Shown here one piece after another: positions 7,742-10,626 of a stretch of 10,626 nucleotides of DNA. The notes beneath the pieces were generated by a model that ran no database searches, had not been told where the DNA came from, and saw only the letters and a list, made by a program, of their open reading frames with translations. Source of the stretch: Candidatus Rokuibacteriota bacterium (GTDB lineage Bacteria; Methylomirabilota; Methylomirabilia; Rokubacteriales; CSP1-6); contig JACOVB010000089.1 in NCBI GenBank assembly GCA_016177555.1, forward strand, positions 1-10,626, given 5' to 3'. Position numbers and translations under genes: made by a program. The number at the start of each line of letters is the position of its first letter. The first letter of the stretch is position 1.

Positions 7742-8509
7742 CTAGCGGGGCTGCATGCGGATGGCGCCATCGAGCCTGATCGTCTCGCCGTTGAGCATGG
7801 CGTTCTCGATGATGTGGGCGGCGAGCGCCCCGTACTCCGACGGGCGGCCCAGGCGCGACGGGAAGGGCACCTGCTTGCCCAGCGAGATGCGAACGGGGTC
7901 GGGCAGGGTCCCGAGCAGCGGCGTGTCGAAGATGCCGGGGGCAATCGTGCAGACGCGGATGCCCAGCTCCGCCAGGTCCCGCGCGATGGGCAGCGTCATG
8001 CCGACGATGCCGCCCTTGGAGGCCGAGTAGGCGGCCTGGCCGATCTGGCCGTCGAAGGCCGCGACGGAGGCCGTGTTGACGATCACCCCGCGCTCGCCGT
8101 CCTCGCCGGGCGCGTTCTTCGCCATGTGGGCCGCGGTCAGCCGGATGCTGTTGAAGTGGCCGATGAGGTTCACCTGGATCACCTTGGTGAATGCGGCGAG
8201 GTCGGCGGGCCCTCGCTTGCCGTAGGTCTTCTCGGCGGTGCCGATGCCGGCGCAGTTGACGAGGGCGTGGATGGCGCCGAAGTGCTTGACGGCGGCCTCC
8301 AGCGCCACCGTCACCTCGTCCGGGTTGGTGACGTCGGCCGGCACGAAGAGGGCGTTGTCGCCCATGTCGGCCGCGACCTGGGCGCCCGGGGAGCGCGGCA
8401 GGTCCAGGAGCACGACGCGCCCGCCGCCGGCGAGGAGCCGCTCGGCGGTAGCGCGCCCGAGGCCCGACGCGCCGCCCGTGATGACCGTGGTGGAACCCGA
8501 GATCTTCAT
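7742..8509 (-). CDS. 3-hydroxyacyl-CoA dehydrogenase type 2-like SDR (HSD10 family)
   Basis: A 255-residue SDR that probably oxidises 3-hydroxyacyl-CoA or 2-methyl-3-hydroxybutyryl-CoA with NAD in fatty-acid or branched-chain amino-acid breakdown. TGGASGLG lies at 11-18, Asp36 at the end of beta-2 predicts NAD preference, NCAG is at 85-88, and the catalytic residues are Ser148, Tyr161 and Lys165 (YSASK). The C-terminus, [15 protein letters not shown], is the hallmark ending of the human HSD17B10 family, which is the main reason for this call over a generic SDR. ATG (complement of 8507-8509) follows GAGGAGG, a strong ribosome site. It diverges from rnd, sharing an AT-rich promoter core. The TAG stop is only 2 bp from the edge of the MITE-like element. 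No acyl-CoA genes are next to it, so the exact substrate is inference. Confidence 0.9.
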   Translation of the reverse strand: MKISGSTTVITGGASGLGRATAERLLAGGGRVVLLDLPRSPGAQVAADMGDNALFVPADVTNPDEVTVALEAAVKHFGAIHALVNCAGIGTAEKTYGKRGPADLAAFTKVIQVNLIGHFNSIRLTAAHMAKNAPGEDGERGVIVNTASVAAFDGQIGQAAYSASKGGIVGMTLPIARDLAELGIRVCTIAPGIFDTPLLGTLPDPVRISLGKQVPFPSRLGRPSEYGALAAHIIENAMLNGETIRLDGAIRMQPR

Positions 8510-8562
8510 GCGAGAGCCTCCTCGACAGGAGTGATTGGCGCCAGTCACAGCCGCCGGTCGCG

Positions 8563-8571
8563 TAGTATAAC
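8563..8571. promoter_or_regulatory. Symmetric -10 core of a bidirectional promoter
   Basis: In this high-GC region, the 9-bp block 8563-8571 reads as TATAAC on the plus strand (8566-8571) and as TATACT on the minus strand (complement of 8564-8569). Plus transcription would start near 8578 for rnd; minus transcription near 8557 for the HSD10-type dehydrogenase. No good -35 hexamer is visible in either direction. Confidence 0.5.
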
Positions 8572-8577
8572 AAAGCG

Positions 8578-8616
8578 ATGCCCGACCTGGACCGCGAAGG
8601 GAGACCGGGGCGATGA
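8578..8616 (+). other. Possible 12-codon leader ORF overlapping the rnd start
   Basis: An ATG at 8578, at the predicted transcript start, opens 12 codons ([12 protein letters not shown]) and ends in a TGA at 8614-8616 that overlaps the rnd ATG (8613-8615) as ATGA. Such an arrangement could couple rnd translation to leader translation. However, rnd also has its own AAGGGAG ribosome site at 8597-8603, so the leader ORF may be chance. Confidence 0.25.
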
Positions 8617-9755
8617 GCCCGCAGCCGCCGGTCTGGATCAGGACACCGCAGGATCTCACCCTGCTGGCCGCCTCTCTCGAGGGCGCCGCCGCCGTGGCCA
8701 TCGACACCGAGGCCGACAGCCTCCACCACTACCCCGGCAAGCTCTGTCTCGTGCAGCTGGCCGCGGACCGCGGCGCCGCCCACCTGGTGGACCCGCTGGC
8801 GCTGGCTGACCTGGCCCCGCTGGCGAGCGTGTTTGCCGACCCGGCCGTCGTCAAGATCTTCCACGCCGCCGACAATGACCTCGCGTACCTCAAGCGGCTC
8901 TACGGCTTCTCCGTCGTCTCGCTTTTCGACACCTCGCTGGCGGCCCGCTTCCTCGGCCTGACGGCCCTCGGGCTCGACGAGATGCTGAGGGCGCACCTCG
9001 GCGTGGACCCGGGCAAGTCGCGCCAGAAGGACGACTGGTCCCGCCGGCCGCTGAGCGCGGAGCAGGAGACCTACGCGCTCAACGACGTGCTGCACCTGGT
9101 CCCGCTCAGCGCGCGGCTCAGGGACGAGCTCCGGGCTGTCGGGCGCGAGGCATGGGTCGAGGAGGAGTGCGGAGCGCTGGCCGCCCTCGCCCTGCCGCCG
9201 AAGATCACGGATCCCGACGCCTATCTGAGGCTCAAGGGCACGAAGGACCTCGACCGGCGCGGGCTGGGTGTTCTCCGCGAGCTTCACCGCGAGCGCGAGC
9301 GGCTGGCCCTCGAGCTGGACCGCCCGCCGTTCATGATTGTGGGCCACGAGACGCTGGTCGGCCTCGCTGCGCGCCGGCCGGGGGACGCGGCTGCCCTCCG
9401 CGAGATCCCGGGCTGCAGCGACAAGGTGGTCCGGCGTCACGGCCCGGCGCTCCTCGCGGCCATCGCGCGCGGGCTCGCGCTGCCCGAGGCGGACCTCCCG
9501 GAGCGGGCGCGGCAGCCCCGGCCCGCGGTTCCAGCATCCGTGCGCCGCCGCGCCGAGGCGCTTCGCGGCTGGCGGGCCGAGGCCGCCAAACGGCTGGCGC
9601 TGGACCCGGGCTTCCTCCTGCCGCAGCGGCTCATCGACCGCCTCGCGGAGGAGCCGCCCCCGGATCTCGCCGCGCTCGCCGCCGTGGACGGGCTCCGGCG
9701 CTGGCGCGCCTCTCTCATGGGGGAGGAGGTTGTGAAATTGCTCCGGAGCGCCTGA
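8613..9755 (+). CDS. rnd: Ribonuclease D
   Basis: RNase D is a 3'-5' exoribonuclease that trims tRNA and other small RNA precursors in the cytosol. The 380-residue protein (E. coli 375) has a DEDDy exonuclease domain at about 1-180: Asp31 and Glu33 in AIDTEAD, Asp89 in HAADNDL, and Tyr154/Asp158 in YALND. An HRDC domain follows at about 213-290 ([12 protein letters not shown] to AIARGLAL), and a Pro/Arg/Ala-rich segment leads into a helical C-terminal region at about 315-380 that resembles the second HRDC-like domain. ATG 8613 has AAGGGAG 9 bases upstream. All four acidic residues and the tyrosine are present, so it should be active. It diverges from the HSD10-type gene and is followed closely by a damaged region. 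Confidence 0.95.
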   Translation: MSPQPPVWIRTPQDLTLLAASLEGAAAVAIDTEADSLHHYPGKLCLVQLAADRGAAHLVDPLALADLAPLASVFADPAVVKIFHAADNDLAYLKRLYGFSVVSLFDTSLAARFLGLTALGLDEMLRAHLGVDPGKSRQKDDWSRRPLSAEQETYALNDVLHLVPLSARLRDELRAVGREAWVEEECGALAALALPPKITDPDAYLRLKGTKDLDRRGLGVLRELHRERERLALELDRPPFMIVGHETLVGLAARRPGDAAALREIPGCSDKVVRRHGPALLAAIARGLALPEADLPERARQPRPAVPASVRRRAEALRGWRAEAAKRLALDPGFLLPQRLIDRLAEEPPPDLAALAAVDGLRRWRASLMGEEVVKLLRSA

Positions 9756-9778
9756 CGCCTCGAGGTTGCCCCCGCCGG

Positions 9779-9976
9779 GTGGAGGAGGGCAAGGTCGAGG
9801 CCCGCCGTATCGCCAGCGCGCTCGGGCTCTCCCCCGCGGGGTCCCTCGACGACTGGCTCCTGACCCAGGAGATCCTGATCGGCCTGCTCGGCCCCGACCT
9901 CCTCCCCTACCGCGTGAGCCGGGTCAACGACAGCGCCTGCCGCGTGAGCGTCGAGCGCTGCTTCGCCCTCTCTCCC
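9779..9976 (+). pseudogene. 3'-truncated unknown gene downstream of rnd
   Basis: From GTG 9779 a frame with almost exclusively G/C third positions encodes VEEGKVEARRIASALGLSP, a helical stretch SLDDWLLTQEILIGLLGPD and then a beta-like YRVSRVNDSACRVSVERCFA. It looks like genuine coding DNA, not a shadow, but the codon pattern breaks off near 9976, where a hairpin and low-similarity DNA begin; the frame then runs to a stop at 10012 without sense. I do not recognise the family with confidence. The 5' end is also uncertain: the frame is open into the end of rnd, GTG 9779 has no good ribosome site, and the visible piece may be an internal or C-terminal part of a larger protein. Confidence 0.45.
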
Positions 9977-10015
9977 TGTCGGCGACCCGATAGTGGGTCG
10001 CGTCCGGAATAGTGC
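9977..10015. repeat. Hairpin at a rearrangement junction, possible insertion-sequence end
   Basis: GCGACCC at 9982-9988 pairs with GGGTCGC at 9995-10001 around a 6-base loop. It starts just after a TGT at 9977-9979 and is followed by a second partial copy of its own core (GATAGT in the loop, GAATAGTG at 10007-10014). It lies exactly where the preceding coding signal stops and before the IS256-type remnant. TGT-starting ends with short repeated blocks occur in IS21-type elements, but I cannot confirm the family. Confidence 0.35.
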
Positions 10016-10019
10016 GTGT

Positions 10020-10268
10020 GGAGCCTTGCCCTGGTGTATTCTGCTCAAGGCATAGTGGAAGATCCTTCACACAACGAAGGGTGATCGAGCGGCTTCACGA
10101 AGAATTCCGGCGCCGTGTGAAGACGCAAGGCTCGCTGCCGGCCGAAGACGCGGCATTGGCCCTGCTCTTCAGTCCCGTGGCAAGCGGGCAAGTCAGGTTG
10201 CGCAGAATCGACGGCTGGCGGAAGATCGCTGCGGTGCCAAGCCACAGCACACGTCGGTGGCGGCATGA
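10020..10268 (+). pseudogene. Decayed IS256-type transposase C-terminal remnant
   Basis: The core VIERLHEEFRRRVKTQGSLP, followed by EDAALALLFSPVASGQVRLRRIDGWRKIAAV (about 10081-10236), is the typical C-terminal end of IS256-family DDE transposases. Upstream, in another frame, KA*WKILHTTK (10047-10079) matches the normal KAHWK.LRTTN segment, so there is an in-frame TAG at 10053-10055 and a 1-base insertion near 10079-10080. Downstream, a CA duplication near 10243-10247 shifts the frame: without those two bases the protein would read SQHTSVAA and stop at TGA 10266-10268, the usual place. Three independent lesions mean it is dead. Only about 80 of roughly 400 codons remain, and no terminal inverted repeat is visible. 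Confidence 0.8.
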
Positions 10269-10338
10269 CGCATCAAAGGCGCTCGGGCTCACAATCCCGC
10301 CGTCGTTGCGACCGCGGGCGGATCAGGTGATTGAATGA
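10269..10338 (+). pseudogene. C-terminal scrap of an ABC_sub_bind solute-binding protein gene
   Basis: KALGLTIPPSLRPRADQVIE and its stop (TGA 10336-10338) are the characteristic ending of ABC_sub_bind (PF04392-type) solute-binding proteins, whose usual tail is KALGLTIP.SLL.RADQVIE. Everything upstream of about 10272 is missing and is replaced by the transposase remnant. The stop overlaps the ATG of the next gene as ATGA, as in tandem arrays of these genes. Because of the 2-base insertion in the transposase remnant, both scraps are now in one open frame, producing a meaningless fusion. Confidence 0.75.
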
Positions 10339-10626
10339 ACCGGCGGGCCTTCATCGCGACTGCCACTGCAATCCTCGTCGCGCCGCTCGCAGCCGACGCG
10401 CAGCAGGCTGCGAAGGTGCCCCGGATAGGTTTCCTCGGGAACTCCACCGCCGCCCTTGAGGCCAATCTCGTCGGGCCGTTCCGCGAGGGGTTGCGTGACC
10501 TCGGCTACGTCGAGGGCCGAAACATCCTGATCGAGTATCGCTGGGCTGAAGGAAAGTATGAGCGGTTTCCTGCCCTCATCGCCGAGCTGATTGCCCTGAA
10601 AGTGGATGTCATCGTGACCGCCGGCA
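10335..10626 (+). CDS. ABC_sub_bind family solute-binding protein, N-terminal part (3' end outside window)
   Basis: The first 97 residues of a periplasmic solute-binding protein for an ABC importer are visible. MNRRAFIATATAILVAPLAADAQ is a signal sequence with a twin-arginine-like NRRAF motif, a hydrophobic core and ADAQ before the mature protein, suggesting Tat or Sec export. The mature part starts KVPRIGFLGNSTAA, then FREGLRDLGYVEGRNILIEYRWAEGKYERFPALIAEL, which is the classic start of the ABC_sub_bind (TrpX/YtfQ-unrelated) family. Ligands in this family are diverse, some members bind tryptophan or other amino acids, so none is named here. ATG 10335 overlaps the stop of the upstream scrap (ATGA). 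No clear ribosome site lies just before it beyond GGTGA, which suggests it was once translationally coupled to the lost upstream paralogue. About 230 further codons are expected to the right. Confidence 0.9.
   Translation, partial: MNRRAFIATATAILVAPLAADAQQAAKVPRIGFLGNSTAALEANLVGPFREGLRDLGYVEGRNILIEYRWAEGKYERFPALIAELIALKVDVIVTAG

Noticed and set aside
6888..9440. One 850-codon minus-strand open frame covering pirin and DNA far upstream
   Set aside because: Only the part from 7586 downward matches pirin. The rest crosses the MITE-like element and lies in the wrong frame over the dehydrogenase and antisense to rnd.
9766..9993. A Pro/Arg-rich 75-codon frame after rnd
   Set aside because: The overlapping frame from 9779 has far better third-position G/C bias and a protein-like pattern; this one is its shadow.
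10023..10051. GCCTTG/CAAGGC inverted repeat with a 17-base loop as a terminator or IS end
   Set aside because: It is short, has no T run, and falls inside the region that matches IS256 transposase once the frames are corrected, so it is probably chance.
10012..10338. A 108-codon hypothetical protein
   Set aside because: It is a chance fusion of decayed transposase and solute-binding protein scraps through a frameshift, with other lesions upstream.

Overview
The window is about 70% GC, with dense bacterial genes and very strong G/C preference at third codon positions. The gene set (class I DhnA-type aldolase, ACMSD-type amidohydrolase, EttA, several SDRs, RNase D, and an ABC_sub_bind solute-binding protein with a twin-arginine leader) suggests a high-GC soil or sediment bacterium. 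Candidatus Rokubacteria or a related phylum is my guess from recalled protein style; the sequence alone does not prove it.

Layout. (1) 1-749, minus: the N-terminal part of 6-phosphofructokinase, which runs off the left edge. (2) 750-1015: a divergent control region. (3) 1016-3275, plus: a compact run made of an orphan C-terminal fragment of class I fructose-1,6-bisphosphatase, a class I fructose-bisphosphate aldolase, and an amidohydrolase-2 protein with a gap of a few bases to tens of bases. (4) 3325-3636, plus: a small secreted or membrane protein gene that looks leaderless, followed by ettA (3694-5373). (5) Two back-to-back convergent/divergent sets: ettA converges on an SDR (5384-6232) with 10 bp between them, that SDR diverges from a small cupin gene with a basic tail (6355-6876), and the cupin gene converges on a pirin gene (6888-7586) with 11 bp between them. 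(6) 7599-7739: a MITE-like element with perfect 14-bp terminal inverted repeats, fitted between the pirin gene and an HSD10-type 3-hydroxyacyl-CoA dehydrogenase (7742-8509). (7) 8510-8612: a bidirectional promoter region between the dehydrogenase and RNase D (8613-9755). (8) 9756-10338: a scrap zone with a 3'-truncated unknown gene, a hairpin that may be an insertion-sequence end, a decayed IS256-type transposase remnant, and the last ~20 codons of a lost ABC_sub_bind gene. (9) 10335-10626: the intact start of another ABC_sub_bind gene, cut by the right edge.

How the genes work together. Phosphofructokinase, FBPase (here only a fragment) and aldolase sit on adjacent steps of glycolysis/gluconeogenesis, and the divergent layout suggests coordinated control of upper glycolysis. 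The other genes are housekeeping or general metabolism and show no single shared pathway. The right end records at least one transposition/deletion event inside what was probably a tandem array of solute-binding protein genes.

I found no defence system, CRISPR array, prophage, tRNA or rRNA. The most notable points are the orphan FBPase C-terminus, the mixed PFK phosphodonor signature, the intergenic MITE, the shared divergent promoter, and the layered decay at the right end. I do not see a clearly new multi-gene system.
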